Source: B1 sp034439755 (lineage in GTDB: Bacteria; Bacteroidota; Bacteroidia; UKL13-3). From it: a stretch of 64,000 nucleotides of DNA. Shown piece after piece: positions 34,736-42,855 of this stretch. The translations under genes and the position numbers were made by a program. Under the pieces are notes generated by a model. It saw only the letters and a program-made list of their open reading frames with translations, made no database searches and was not told the origin of the DNA. The stretch is from positions 31,290 to 95,289 of the forward strand of contig JAWXAZ010000011.1 of NCBI GenBank assembly GCA_034439755.1. The letters run 5' to 3'. Position 1 is the first letter of the stretch. Each line of letters begins with the position of its first letter.

Positions 34736-34966
34736 CTAAAAAATAATCACCTTTCTAAAATAGAATTTGCTGCCGTCATCAACTTTAATTAGGTAAACAC
34801 CTTCAGATAAATTGCTGGTTTCAATCCTTGCGGAATACGAACTAAAAGTGAAGTCTTTTATTATTCCACCATTCAGGTTTAGCAGTTGACCCATAAAATG
34901 GGATGATTCAGAATTATTATGTACGCTAATGTTGATGTAATCATCTGATGGATTTGGAACTTGAAT
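34736..34966 (-). pseudogene. Orphan T9SS C-terminal sorting-domain fragment
   Basis: Reading the minus strand from 34966 gives IQVPNPSDDYINI, then GQLLNLNGGIIKDF and a terminal LSEGVYLIKVDDG with KVIIF before a TAG at 34736. This is the type A sorting domain of a T9SS cargo protein. The codon just upstream (34967-34969) is TAA and no start codon precedes it, so the rest of the protein is gone. It abuts the 3' end of the lipoprotein remnant. Confidence 0.7.
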
Positions 34967-35162
34967 TTAGGTATATAATTTAGTAGCAGTAAAAAATTCG
35001 CATTATTTTCGATAAATCAAAATTATTTCTTAAACACTTGTATTATGCAATATTTATATTTTGCACAAAAAAAGCACAATGTGATATCAAGCAGAGTAGA
35101 TTTAATTATGTCATATTTATTTTTGCATAACCCCCCCCTAATTATCAACCCATTCCAATTTT

Positions 35163-35204
35163 AATTTATTAAACTTTCAATAAATATTGAAAGTTTAATA
35201 AATT
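35163..35204. promoter_or_regulatory. Perfect 20-bp-arm palindrome, probable operator of the GbsR/MarR gene
   Basis: Bases 35163-35182 pair perfectly with 35185-35204 around a 2-base AA centre. The right arm carries a TTG (35187-35189) that sits 19 bases before an exact TAcaTTTG (35209-35216), so a dimer bound here would cover the -33 region. The regulator's ATG is at 35237. Autoregulation is inferred. Confidence 0.6.
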
Positions 35205-35216
35205 GTATTACATTTG
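35187..35216 (+). promoter_or_regulatory. Promoter of the GbsR/MarR-type gene
   Basis: TTG (35187-35189), a 19-base spacer and an exact TAcaTTTG (35209-35216) form a good Bacteroidetes promoter, with the start codon 20 bases further on. Confidence 0.55.
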
Positions 35217-35236
35217 TTGGGTCAAATCGAAACAAC

Positions 35237-35743
35237 ATGAAATTTCCAGATGCTAAAAAACAATTCATTAAAACCTGGGGAACTTTGGGTAGCGAGTGGG
35301 GCATAAACCGCAGCATGGCGCAAGTGCACGCGCTTCTCCTAATTGCTCCCAAGCCTTTAACTACAGAGGATGTGATGGAGGAGTTGAGTATCTCTAGAGG
35401 CAATGCAAACATGAATTTGCGCGACTTAATTAACTGGACTTTGGTAAGCAAGGAACTGATAGCAGGGGATAGGAAAGAGTATTTTGTGGCAGAAAAAGAC
35501 ATTTGGGAAATTGCCCGTCGCATTGCAAAAGAAAGAAAACGCAGAGAAATTGAACCCGTGCTTAAAGCGCTTATTCAGTTGCAAGAATTTGAAGGAACAA
35601 AGTCAAATCTAGAACACCAAGCCTTTATTGATACCGTTGGTAAACTCGGAAAATTTGTGGGTAAAATGGATAAGTCGGTAGAGGTTATGCTTAAAGCCGA
35701 TGAGAGTTGGTTCTTTGGCACTTTACTCAAATTACTCAAATAA
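35237..35743 (+). CDS. GbsR/MarR-family transcriptional regulator
   Basis: The 168-residue protein has a winged helix: MAQVHALLLIAPKPLTTEDVMEELSISRGNANMNLRDL covers helices 2-4 at about residues 28-66, with the GNANMNL recognition segment typical of GbsR-type regulators. A wing (AGDRKEYFVAE) and a long dimerisation helix follow. GbsR members usually repress transport or membrane-stress genes. It is followed by two small membrane-protein genes that may be its targets. A strong palindrome lies just upstream. Confidence 0.88.
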   Translation: MKFPDAKKQFIKTWGTLGSEWGINRSMAQVHALLLIAPKPLTTEDVMEELSISRGNANMNLRDLINWTLVSKELIAGDRKEYFVAEKDIWEIARRIAKERKRREIEPVLKALIQLQEFEGTKSNLEHQAFIDTVGKLGKFVGKMDKSVEVMLKADESWFFGTLLKLLK

Positions 35744-35800
35744 TCGCAATGGCACTTGCCTATTCATATAACCTCATTTTTACCTATAATTAAATAACCC

Positions 35801-36184
35801 ATGTTTGCCTATAATATCCTTGCTTATTGTTTGTATTTGCCTGCAACTTATTATATCACCATTGTTATTGGAAAGAATTTAAATCGCCATGGTTTGCCGT
35901 TTTTAATGAACGCTTTTCACCAGCAAGAATTATTGGTTCAGACCGTAAATAAATTTTTATTGTATGGATATTACCTCGTAAATTTAGGCTATGCCAGCAT
36001 TTCCATTAATTTTTTTGGCGACCTAACTTCTTATATTCAACTGTTCGAAATACTTGTTTTTAGGTTAGGCATATTGCTAATGGGACTCGGTATTTTGCAC
36101 TATTTTAACCTGTTTATCTTTGCCTCATTTACCCCAACCATTCAGAAACTTTTTTCAATTCATTCACCTATAAATAAAAAATAA
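35801..36184 (+). CDS. Small four-helix membrane protein, paralogue of the next gene
   Basis: The 127-residue protein has about four hydrophobic segments (near 5-22, 52-72, 84-100 and 105-120). It shares with the following protein the pattern AYxxYLPxT, then TI, G, F, E, N and GxYLxNxGxA in the same spacing, so the two are tandem paralogues. No known family is recognised. A link to the GbsR-type regulator 58 bases upstream is inferred from position. Confidence 0.65.
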   Translation: MFAYNILAYCLYLPATYYITIVIGKNLNRHGLPFLMNAFHQQELLVQTVNKFLLYGYYLVNLGYASISINFFGDLTSYIQLFEILVFRLGILLMGLGILHYFNLFIFASFTPTIQKLFSIHSPINKK

Positions 36185-36185
36185 A

Positions 36186-36560
36186 ATGAACACAAATTTT
36201 GTTGTGATGGCTTATTCCATCTACTTGCCTTTAACTATTGGCTTAACCATTTATGTTGCCAATGTTTTGTTTAACAATGGAAGAATTTTTATGGTAGATA
36301 TTTTTAAAGGCAGGGAAGAAATTGCCGATGCCACCAACCATTTATTTAAGGTTGGATTTTATCTGCTAAATGTTGGTTTTGCCCTAATTATGATGTATAT
36401 CGCGTATGAAATTGAATCGACCAGAAGCCTAATTGAAGTGCTAAGCAACAAGGTGGGTTGGTTCTCAATTTACCTTGGCCTCATGCTATTTTTGAACCTA
36501 TTTTTGTTTTTTAGAGGCAAGCGCAAAGCCAAGGAAAATGCAGGTATAACAAATAATTAA
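36186..36560 (+). CDS. Small four-helix membrane protein, paralogue of the previous gene
   Basis: The 124-residue protein starts two bases after the previous stop. Hydrophobic segments lie near 5-28, 55-75 and 90-112, and a basic tail (FRGKRKAKENAG) is probably cytoplasmic. MAYSIYLPLT, EEIADATNHLFKVGFYLLNVGFA and the following helix align with the preceding protein. The pair could form a heterodimer in the membrane. The function is unknown. Confidence 0.65.
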   Translation: MNTNFVVMAYSIYLPLTIGLTIYVANVLFNNGRIFMVDIFKGREEIADATNHLFKVGFYLLNVGFALIMMYIAYEIESTRSLIEVLSNKVGWFSIYLGLMLFLNLFLFFRGKRKAKENAGITNN

Positions 36561-36577
36561 TTTGGTTTGAACCGATT

Positions 36578-36605
36578 TTGTTTTATACCCTAATAAGTAT
36601 CTTTG
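36578..36605 (+). promoter_or_regulatory. Candidate promoter of the second GT39-like gene
   Basis: TTG (36578-36580), 17 bases, then an exact TAtcTTTG (36598-36605). Transcription would begin close to the GGTCTGAACC motif at 36612 and leave a leader of about 55 bases before the ATG at 36668. Confidence 0.4.
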
Positions 36606-36667
36606 TTATTCGGTCTGAACCAATTAATGCAAACTACAAAATCTGTGTAAAACCAAAAATTAGCAGC

Positions 36668-38167
36668 ATGAAGTTCCAATTACCTGCCAAGTTTGTGCTA
36701 AGCGCCATCCTAATTGTATCGGCAATGCTGGCCCTTATACAGTTTTTGTATTGCCGCAGTCTATGGGTCGACGAGGCCATGTTGGCTTTAAATATCATTC
36801 AAAAAAGTGCATACAGTTTATTGTTTCCGCTCGATTATAACCAAGTAGCACCCATCTTATTTTTAGAAATAGAGAAACTTTTTTCTTGGCTCATTCCCAA
36901 TTCTGAATTGGGATTGCGCATTTTTCCTTTGCTGAGTTTTATCGCTGCCATCTTTCTTTTTAAATCGCTTGTGGCCAAATTATTTTCAAACGGTTTGACC
37001 CAAATCTTTGCGCTGGTATTGTTTGCGTTCAATCCAAAATTGCTTTATTTTTCGGGAGAAGTAAAGCAGTATATTGTAGATGTAGCTTTGATAAACCTTT
37101 GTTATTTTTTGGTCGTAATGCCAAAGCAATATTCCCCACCACACTATTTAATATTGACCTTAACAGGAGTGTTTGGAATATTTTTATCGAACACAGCACC
37201 TATGATTTTGTTTGCAGTAATATGTTTTTTATGCATACAAAATTGGCAAATGAAAAGCCGCAACTTGGTTGTTTTGGCAATGGTTTTTAGTACCTGGATA
37301 CTCACTTTTGCTGGTTATTATTTTCTTTTTCTGGCTCATCATCCTTCCCAAGAAGTGATGACTGGTTATTGGAACGATTTGCAAGGATTCATTCCCATAA
37401 ATCCATTTTCTAGCGAGTTTTTCCCTTTTTACCTTCAGAAGGTAATCACCTTAAAAACCAATTTTGGCATACCTAAATTGGTGGCCTTAACAATCCCTTT
37501 GTTTTTGCTTATTTTGGGCATAGTTAAATTGGTTCGAACCAAAAAATATTCCCTACTTGTCTTGTTGCTCATGCCCTTATTTTGTCACCTCGGTTTATCG
37601 GCTTTAAAACTTTATCCTTTCGATACCAGATTGGTGCTTTATTTGTTTACACCTGGAATACTATTGATGGCTTTTGGCTTCGATTTGTTTCAAGTGAACT
37701 TTCTATTTTTTCAAAAATCATCCTGGATTTTGGCGTTTAGTATTGCCTTGCCATTACTAGGGTTAAGCTTCATTTTCTTAAACAAAAAGCAGTTTAAACG
37801 CGAAGAGATAAAGGAGGCATTACAATACATTTCCGCTCAACAGAAGCAGGTTCAATCGATCTATGTTTATTATGCTGCCTTGCCTGCCTTTACTTACTAT
37901 AAGCAAACACATTTACAAGCCATGGAAATTCTTCCATCACGGGTAATTGAGGGTAAAATGCACCACGATGATCACCGCAAATACGGACTAGAAATTGGTT
38001 CAGAAATAAAAGGTAAAACATGGCTTTTATTTACCCACCAAACACCAGAAATAGAACAAGAAATTTTGGATCAACTAAACCTTAGTGGCATACAAATTGA
38101 ACAGCAGTTTAAAACAGTTGGCGCAAGTGTGTATATTTTAACCCATTCATCCATTCAAATTCATTAA
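36668..38167 (+). CDS. GT39-like membrane glycosyltransferase
   Basis: The protein is about 499 residues from the ATG at 36668 (MKFQLPAKFVLSAI). The 30 codons upstream overlap a promoter-like element and are rejected. It has about ten membrane segments and a first loop with SLWVDEAMLALNI, carrying the acidic pair of PMT/ArnT-type transferases, and NQVAPILFLEIEKL. A soluble C-terminal part with AALPAFTYYKQ follows. It probably moves a sugar from a polyprenyl carrier to an unknown acceptor. It is not closely similar to the GT39-like protein at 14.4 kb. Confidence 0.78.
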   Translation: MKFQLPAKFVLSAILIVSAMLALIQFLYCRSLWVDEAMLALNIIQKSAYSLLFPLDYNQVAPILFLEIEKLFSWLIPNSELGLRIFPLLSFIAAIFLFKSLVAKLFSNGLTQIFALVLFAFNPKLLYFSGEVKQYIVDVALINLCYFLVVMPKQYSPPHYLILTLTGVFGIFLSNTAPMILFAVICFLCIQNWQMKSRNLVVLAMVFSTWILTFAGYYFLFLAHHPSQEVMTGYWNDLQGFIPINPFSSEFFPFYLQKVITLKTNFGIPKLVALTIPLFLLILGIVKLVRTKKYSLLVLLLMPLFCHLGLSALKLYPFDTRLVLYLFTPGILLMAFGFDLFQVNFLFFQKSSWILAFSIALPLLGLSFIFLNKKQFKREEIKEALQYISAQQKQVQSIYVYYAALPAFTYYKQTHLQAMEILPSRVIEGKMHHDDHRKYGLEIGSEIKGKTWLLFTHQTPEIEQEILDQLNLSGIQIEQQFKTVGASVYILTHSSIQIH

Positions 38168-38185
38168 CTTGCAAAAAAAACAATT

Positions 38186-39388
38186 TTGACATTCGACGAT
38201 TTTTATTTCGACCACGGACTCTTGGACGCTTTAGACGCCATGGGGTTTTCAAAGCCAACTCCCATTCAAGAATTGGCCATTCCAGTTATACTTGAACACA
38301 AAGATTTAATTGCTTGTGCGCAAACGGGCACAGGCAAAACGGCCGCTTATGTACTGCCCATTATTAACAAAATAGTAGAATCAGATCATAGCCACTTAAA
38401 CACATTAATATTAGCTCCAACCCGCGAGTTAGCTGTGCAAATAGATCAGCAAGTACAGGGATTTAGTTATTACGTACCCGTAAGTTCTATTGCCATTTAC
38501 GGTGGGGGAGATGGTGCCATTTGGGATCAGCAAAAAAAGGCCCTAAAAACGGGTGCAGATATTATAATAGCCACGCCAGGTAGGTTAATTTCTCAATTGG
38601 CATCAGGCGATATTAAGTTCGATAAACTTGAACACTTGATTTTAGACGAGGCAGATAGAATGCTCGATATGGGTTTTTACGACGATATTGTGCGCATCAT
38701 ATCTTATTTGCCAAAAGACAGACAAACTTTGCTTTTTTCTGCCACCATGCCGCCTAAAATTCGCACCTTGGCTTCCAAGATTTTATATAAGCCAGAGGAA
38801 ATAAGCATCTCCATTTCTAAACCAGCAGAAGGCATTTTGCAAAAGGCGTATCTCACCTACGACAATCAGAAAATTCCTTTGTTGGGCGAGATTTTTAAAG
38901 AAACCGTTTTTAAAAGTGTGATCATTTTTGCAGGCACCAAAGAGAAGGTAAAAAGCTTGCAATTTGAATTGAAAAAAATTGGCTTAAAGGCTAAATCTTT
39001 TCACTCCGATTTGGAGCAAAAGGAAAGAGAAGATCTCATGAATGAGTTTAGGAGTAGAAAGGTTCAAGTGCTTATTGGTACCGATATTTTGTCGCGGGGA
39101 ATTGATGTGGATGGCATAGACTTGGTAGTGAATTTTGATGTGCCGCCAGACCCCGAAGATTACGTGCACAGAATTGGTAGAACGGCTAGAGCCGAGTCTA
39201 CAGGTACTGCTATTACTTTTATCAATGAAAAGGACCAACGTCGCTTTCATGCCATTGAGGGCCTCATTGAAAGAGATATTCCCAAATTGCCTTTGCCAGC
39301 CTCGCTTGGTGCTGCACCCATCTATTCGCCGCGCACCACAAGACCAGAACCCAACCGCAAATTTAATAAACCCAAAAGGAAATATTAA
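38186..39388 (+). CDS. DEAD-box RNA helicase (RhlE-like)
   Basis: The 400-residue protein carries the Q motif (GFSKPTPIQ), motif I (AQTGTGKT), Ia (PTRELAVQ), II (DEAD), III (SAT), V (TDILSRGIDVDG) and VI (HRIGRTAR), plus a basic tail rich in Arg, Pro and Lys. It would unwind RNA during ribosome assembly or decay. The start must be TTG at 38186 (reading MTFDDF, as in homologues) or the ATT before it. An in-frame stop lies at 38165-38167 and there is no ATG between. Confidence 0.93.
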   Translation: MTFDDFYFDHGLLDALDAMGFSKPTPIQELAIPVILEHKDLIACAQTGTGKTAAYVLPIINKIVESDHSHLNTLILAPTRELAVQIDQQVQGFSYYVPVSSIAIYGGGDGAIWDQQKKALKTGADIIIATPGRLISQLASGDIKFDKLEHLILDEADRMLDMGFYDDIVRIISYLPKDRQTLLFSATMPPKIRTLASKILYKPEEISISISKPAEGILQKAYLTYDNQKIPLLGEIFKETVFKSVIIFAGTKEKVKSLQFELKKIGLKAKSFHSDLEQKEREDLMNEFRSRKVQVLIGTDILSRGIDVDGIDLVVNFDVPPDPEDYVHRIGRTARAESTGTAITFINEKDQRRFHAIEGLIERDIPKLPLPASLGAAPIYSPRTTRPEPNRKFNKPKRKY

Positions 39389-39433
39389 TTGTCCTAGGTA
39401 TTAACTTTACCGCGTTTATTGATTTATCTCATG

Positions 39434-39462
39434 TTGGCAAGATAAAACATTGCTTAGCTTTG
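39434..39462 (+). promoter_or_regulatory. Promoter of the P-type ATPase gene
   Basis: TTG (39434-39436), an 18-base spacer and an exact TAgcTTTG (39455-39462). It overlaps the TTG codon that opens the longest frame (39464), which supports the ATG at 39479 as the real start. Confidence 0.5.
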
Positions 39463-39478
39463 TTTGAACCTATCTTTC

Positions 39479-41968
39479 ATGGAAACAAATAAGCAGCAAC
39501 AAGGTCTTACCCAAAACGAGGTAATTGCCTCAAGGAAATTACATGGCAGCAATGTGATTGAAAAGGGGTCGAACAACAAGTTTTTTCATGTAGTAAAAGA
39601 CGTGGTTTTAGAGCCGTTGTTCCTCATTTTATTAGGCGTTTCTAGTATTTATTTTATACTAGAGAAACCCCAAGAAGGATTCTTAATGATTGGAGCCTTA
39701 ATTCTTGTTTCTGGCATATCCTTGTTTCAAGAATCTAAAAGCCGCAATGCCGTTGAGGCACTTAAAAAACTTAGCAGTCCCAAAGCCAAAGTAAGGCGAG
39801 ACGGAAATTTAATTGAGTTAAATTCGGAGGAGTTGGTGGTAGGCGATATTTTGTTGTTAGAAGATGGCAATGTTGTTCCGGCCGATGCCATTTTACTCGA
39901 ACTTCACGATTTCTTAGTCAATGAAAGCATCTTAACAGGCGAGTCTTTGCCCGTTGAGAAATCTTTAAATATAGACGCTGATCAAAAAATTTTCCAGGGC
40001 ACTTTGGTTCAAACCGGCTCTTGCATAGCCTGCATTACAGCTGTGGGTGCTTTTAGCGAACTAGGCAAAATTGGTAAGTCATTACTAGAGGTTGAAACGG
40101 TTAAAACCCCTTTGCAGCAGCAGATTTCAGGCTTTGTAAAAAACTTGGTCATTGCCGGAATGATTGCTTTTGTGTTGGTATTTGGCATTAACCTGTATTT
40201 ATCGAAAGAGATATTGCATGCCTTGCTGCACGGACTCACCTTGGCCATGTCTGTTATTCCAGAGGAAATTCCGGTTGCCCTCAGCACATTTATGGCCTTG
40301 GGCGCCTATCGCATGTACCAGAAAAAAGTCATCGTGCGCTCGCCACATACTGTGGAAACACTGGGTACGGCAACAGTTATTTGTGCAGATAAAACGGGCA
40401 CTCTTACCGATAACCGCATGGAGTTGCGTGCTGTTTACGATTTTAAGGAGCACCAGTTGCACGATTTTAGTGTCGCCAATCCAAGCTATACCCAAGTGCT
40501 TGAATATGCAGTTTGGTCGTCTGAGGTAGACCCATTCGATCCCATGGAAAAGGCCATTCACCAATGGTATGGCAAGCTTACTAATAAGGATGAACGCAAG
40601 CATGCCAAATTGGTGCATGAGTATCCTTTAAGTGGCGATCCACCTATTATGACTCACATGTTTTTAAAGCAAGATGGAGAATATGTGCTGGCCGTAAAGG
40701 GCAGTGCAGAAGGGGTAATAGCTTTATGCGGTCTGAACCAAACCGACAAGGATAAAATTCATGTAATACTAGAAGAACAGGCCTCCCGCGGCTTTAGACT
40801 TTTGGCCGTAGGTTGCTCAAATATATCTTACCAAGAACTGCCCAAAACGCAACACGAAATTCAATTTGAGTTCTTGGGATTATTGGCATTTTATGACCCA
40901 CCAAAGGCCGGCATTGCAAAGGTGTTGCATTCGTTTTACGAGGCTGGTATCAAGGTAAAAATGATTACGGGCGATCATTTGCAAACCGCTTGTTCTATTG
41001 CAGAACAAATTGAGTTAATGCAGGGCCCAAAGGCTTTGAGTGGTGCAGAAGTAATGGCCATGGACGATGGCTCGCTAGATGAGGCTGTAAGGCAAACAAC
41101 CATCTTTGCGCGCATGTTTCCAGAAGCCAAATTAAGGATCATTGAAGCGCTAAGAAGAAATGGAGAAATTGTAGCCATGACAGGCGATGGCGTAAACGAT
41201 GGTCCTGCTTTAAAAGCTGCTCACATTGGCATTGCCATGGGGAAACGTGGGAGTGAGGTTGCGCGCAACACGGCCTCTTTAATTTTAGTAGATGATAACC
41301 TTAGTCACCTTGTAGATGCCGTGGCATTGGGCCGAAGAATTTATGAAAATTTGCGCAAGGCCATTCGCTATATTTTGTCTATTCACATTCCCATTATCTT
41401 AATTGTTACGTTGCCCTTTTTGGTTCTAGGCCCTGGATTAGAGTTGTTCTCACCTATACATGTTATCTTTTTAGAATTAATAATGGGACCAACCTGTTCC
41501 ATTATTTTTGAGAATGAACCCATAGAAAAGAACTCCATGAAATTGGCGCCACCACAAATGGGAAGCCCATTGTTTTCATGGCCCGAGCTTAGGCTAAGTA
41601 TTATTCAGGGTTTGGTTATCACCGCAGTTTGTTTTGTAACGGGGTATTTGTTTATCAGGCATTATGGGTATTCAGAGGAATTGGTTCGAACCGTAGTTTT
41701 TTCTACCCTTATCTTTAGCAATTTGTTTCTAACTTTGGTGAATAGGTCGTTTAAGGAATCTATTTTTTATACCATCCAATACAAGAATAAATTGGTGCCT
41801 GTTATATTATTGCTGTCTTTGTTTATTCTATTGCTGTCTTTATATTTTGAGCCTGTAAGGCAAGTTTTTCAGCTTTGCGAGTTAACTGTTTTGCAATTGG
41901 TTTTCTGCTTGCTCGCAGGATTTATAGGCGTAATTTGGATTGATTTTTTTAAAGGTAAAAAGGTCTGA
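39479..41968 (+). CDS. Cation-translocating P-type ATPase
   Basis: The protein is about 829 residues: an N-terminal cation-ATPase domain (GLTQNEVIASRKLHGSNVIE), the actuator LTGESLPVEK and a membrane-helix-4 motif VIPEEIPVALS. It also has the phosphorylation site DKTGTLTDN (Asp about residue 304), TGDHLQTA, the hinge TGDGVNDGPALKAA and six C-terminal helices. The layout is that of P2-type (Ca2+/Mg2+/Mn2+-like) pumps. PEEIP in place of PEGLP leaves the ion uncertain. The stop codon TGA is part of a GGTCTGAACC motif copy. Confidence 0.93.
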   Translation: METNKQQQGLTQNEVIASRKLHGSNVIEKGSNNKFFHVVKDVVLEPLFLILLGVSSIYFILEKPQEGFLMIGALILVSGISLFQESKSRNAVEALKKLSSPKAKVRRDGNLIELNSEELVVGDILLLEDGNVVPADAILLELHDFLVNESILTGESLPVEKSLNIDADQKIFQGTLVQTGSCIACITAVGAFSELGKIGKSLLEVETVKTPLQQQISGFVKNLVIAGMIAFVLVFGINLYLSKEILHALLHGLTLAMSVIPEEIPVALSTFMALGAYRMYQKKVIVRSPHTVETLGTATVICADKTGTLTDNRMELRAVYDFKEHQLHDFSVANPSYTQVLEYAVWSSEVDPFDPMEKAIHQWYGKLTNKDERKHAKLVHEYPLSGDPPIMTHMFLKQDGEYVLAVKGSAEGVIALCGLNQTDKDKIHVILEEQASRGFRLLAVGCSNISYQELPKTQHEIQFEFLGLLAFYDPPKAGIAKVLHSFYEAGIKVKMITGDHLQTACSIAEQIELMQGPKALSGAEVMAMDDGSLDEAVRQTTIFARMFPEAKLRIIEALRRNGEIVAMTGDGVNDGPALKAAHIGIAMGKRGSEVARNTASLILVDDNLSHLVDAVALGRRIYENLRKAIRYILSIHIPIILIVTLPFLVLGPGLELFSPIHVIFLELIMGPTCSIIFENEPIEKNSMKLAPPQMGSPLFSWPELRLSIIQGLVITAVCFVTGYLFIRHYGYSEELVRTVVFSTLIFSNLFLTLVNRSFKESIFYTIQYKNKLVPVILLLSLFILLLSLYFEPVRQVFQLCELTVLQLVFCLLAGFIGVIWIDFFKGKKV

Positions 41969-41980
41969 ACCAATTTTTTT

Positions 41981-42424
41981 TTAATCAATCTTTATTTGAA
42001 ATTCATCTCTTAACATTCTTGAATTTTTTAATTTTAAAAGGTGGGCACCCATCAAGGGCTTTTGTATAAAGCCCATCACCAGCGGTTCAAATGAGGCTCT
42101 TTCTGTTTCTACGGGGTCTATGGTTGAGCTTAGAACAATGATGGTGCAATTGGGAAAATACTTATTGTATTTCTCTCCAAATTCTTTCATAAAATTCCAT
42201 CCATCCATTACTGGCATATTAAGATCCAAGAAAATAATGGTTGGAATTTTTTGTTGGTCTTTAGGAAGATTAATCTGCGATTCAAAATAATCTATTGCCT
42301 CCTGTCCATTGGTTACGGTAATAATCTGTTCGCAAAAACTGCTACGTTTAAGCCTTATTTCAGAAATCATGTTGGCGTTTTCATCGTCATCTACCAACAT
42401 TACATAATTAAAAGTGGGAGGCAT
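41981..42424 (-). CDS. Stand-alone response-regulator receiver
   Basis: The 147-residue protein is a single receiver domain: acidic cluster VDDDE (12-15), phosphorylation Asp67 in IFLDLNMPVMDGW, SSTIDP switch serine and QKPL lysine. There is no output domain. The SSTxDPxExERA sequence and the second receiver next door are shared features. It is last of four same-strand signalling genes, so it probably relays phosphate from the adjacent kinase to an unseen partner. Confidence 0.92.
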   Translation of the reverse strand: MPPTFNYVMLVDDDENANMISEIRLKRSSFCEQIITVTNGQEAIDYFESQINLPKDQQKIPTIIFLDLNMPVMDGWNFMKEFGEKYNKYFPNCTIIVLSSTIDPVETERASFEPLVMGFIQKPLMGAHLLKLKNSRMLRDEFQIKID

Positions 42425-42431
42425 AATTGTA

Positions 42432-42851
42432 TTAGGTTTTTTTGGAAGTTTCTATGCCTTTTAATTCCGATAAGTTAATTTCGGTTAGGGGTTTAGAAAT
42501 AAACCCACGAACACTGTCATATAGTTTTGCCCTTTCATGGTCCATTGGGTCAACGGTAGAACTTAAAATGTCAATTTTGGCATGCGTTGGCATGAGTATT
42601 TTGAATCTACTTTCATAAATATCCATAAAGGTCCAGCCATCCATCACTGGCATGTTTAAGTCCAAGAAAATTAAATCGGGTAAATGCTGCTTGTCTAATG
42701 GGAGTAATAATTGGTCTTCCAAAAATTGAACAGCTTCTTCTCCATTTAATGCGGTAAATACGTTCTCGCAGAAATTAGACTTTTTTAATCGTAACCTACA
42801 AATCATTAAGGTTACATCGTCGTCGTCAATTAATAATACATTCTTTATCAT
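42432..42851 (-). CDS. Stand-alone response-regulator receiver (paralogue)
   Basis: The 139-residue single receiver has LIDDDD, Asp64 in IFLDLNMPVMDGW, SSTVDPMDHERA and SKPL. It is clearly a duplicate of the neighbouring receiver: RLKKSNFCEN here matches RLKRSSFCEQ there. It starts four bases after the histidine kinase gene stop, implying co-translation. Confidence 0.92.
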   Translation of the reverse strand: MIKNVLLIDDDDVTLMICRLRLKKSNFCENVFTALNGEEAVQFLEDQLLLPLDKQHLPDLIFLDLNMPVMDGWTFMDIYESRFKILMPTHAKIDILSSTVDPMDHERAKLYDSVRGFISKPLTEINLSELKGIETSKKT

Positions 42852-42855
42852 AATT

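Larger units (their letters stand above)
34465..35236. other. Decayed intergenic strip
   Basis: This 772-base stretch holds no intact gene. It contains a frameshifted small lipoprotein (34542-34732), an orphan T9SS tail on the other strand (34736-34966), an AT-rich spacer with TAttTTTG-like boxes, a run of eight C at 35131-35138, and the promoter/palindrome of the GbsR-type gene. Confidence 0.65.

Noticed and set aside
40164..40618. Open frames in both strands over the P-type ATPase
   Set aside because: They overlap the actuator and phosphorylation domains of a confident gene and show no independent features.
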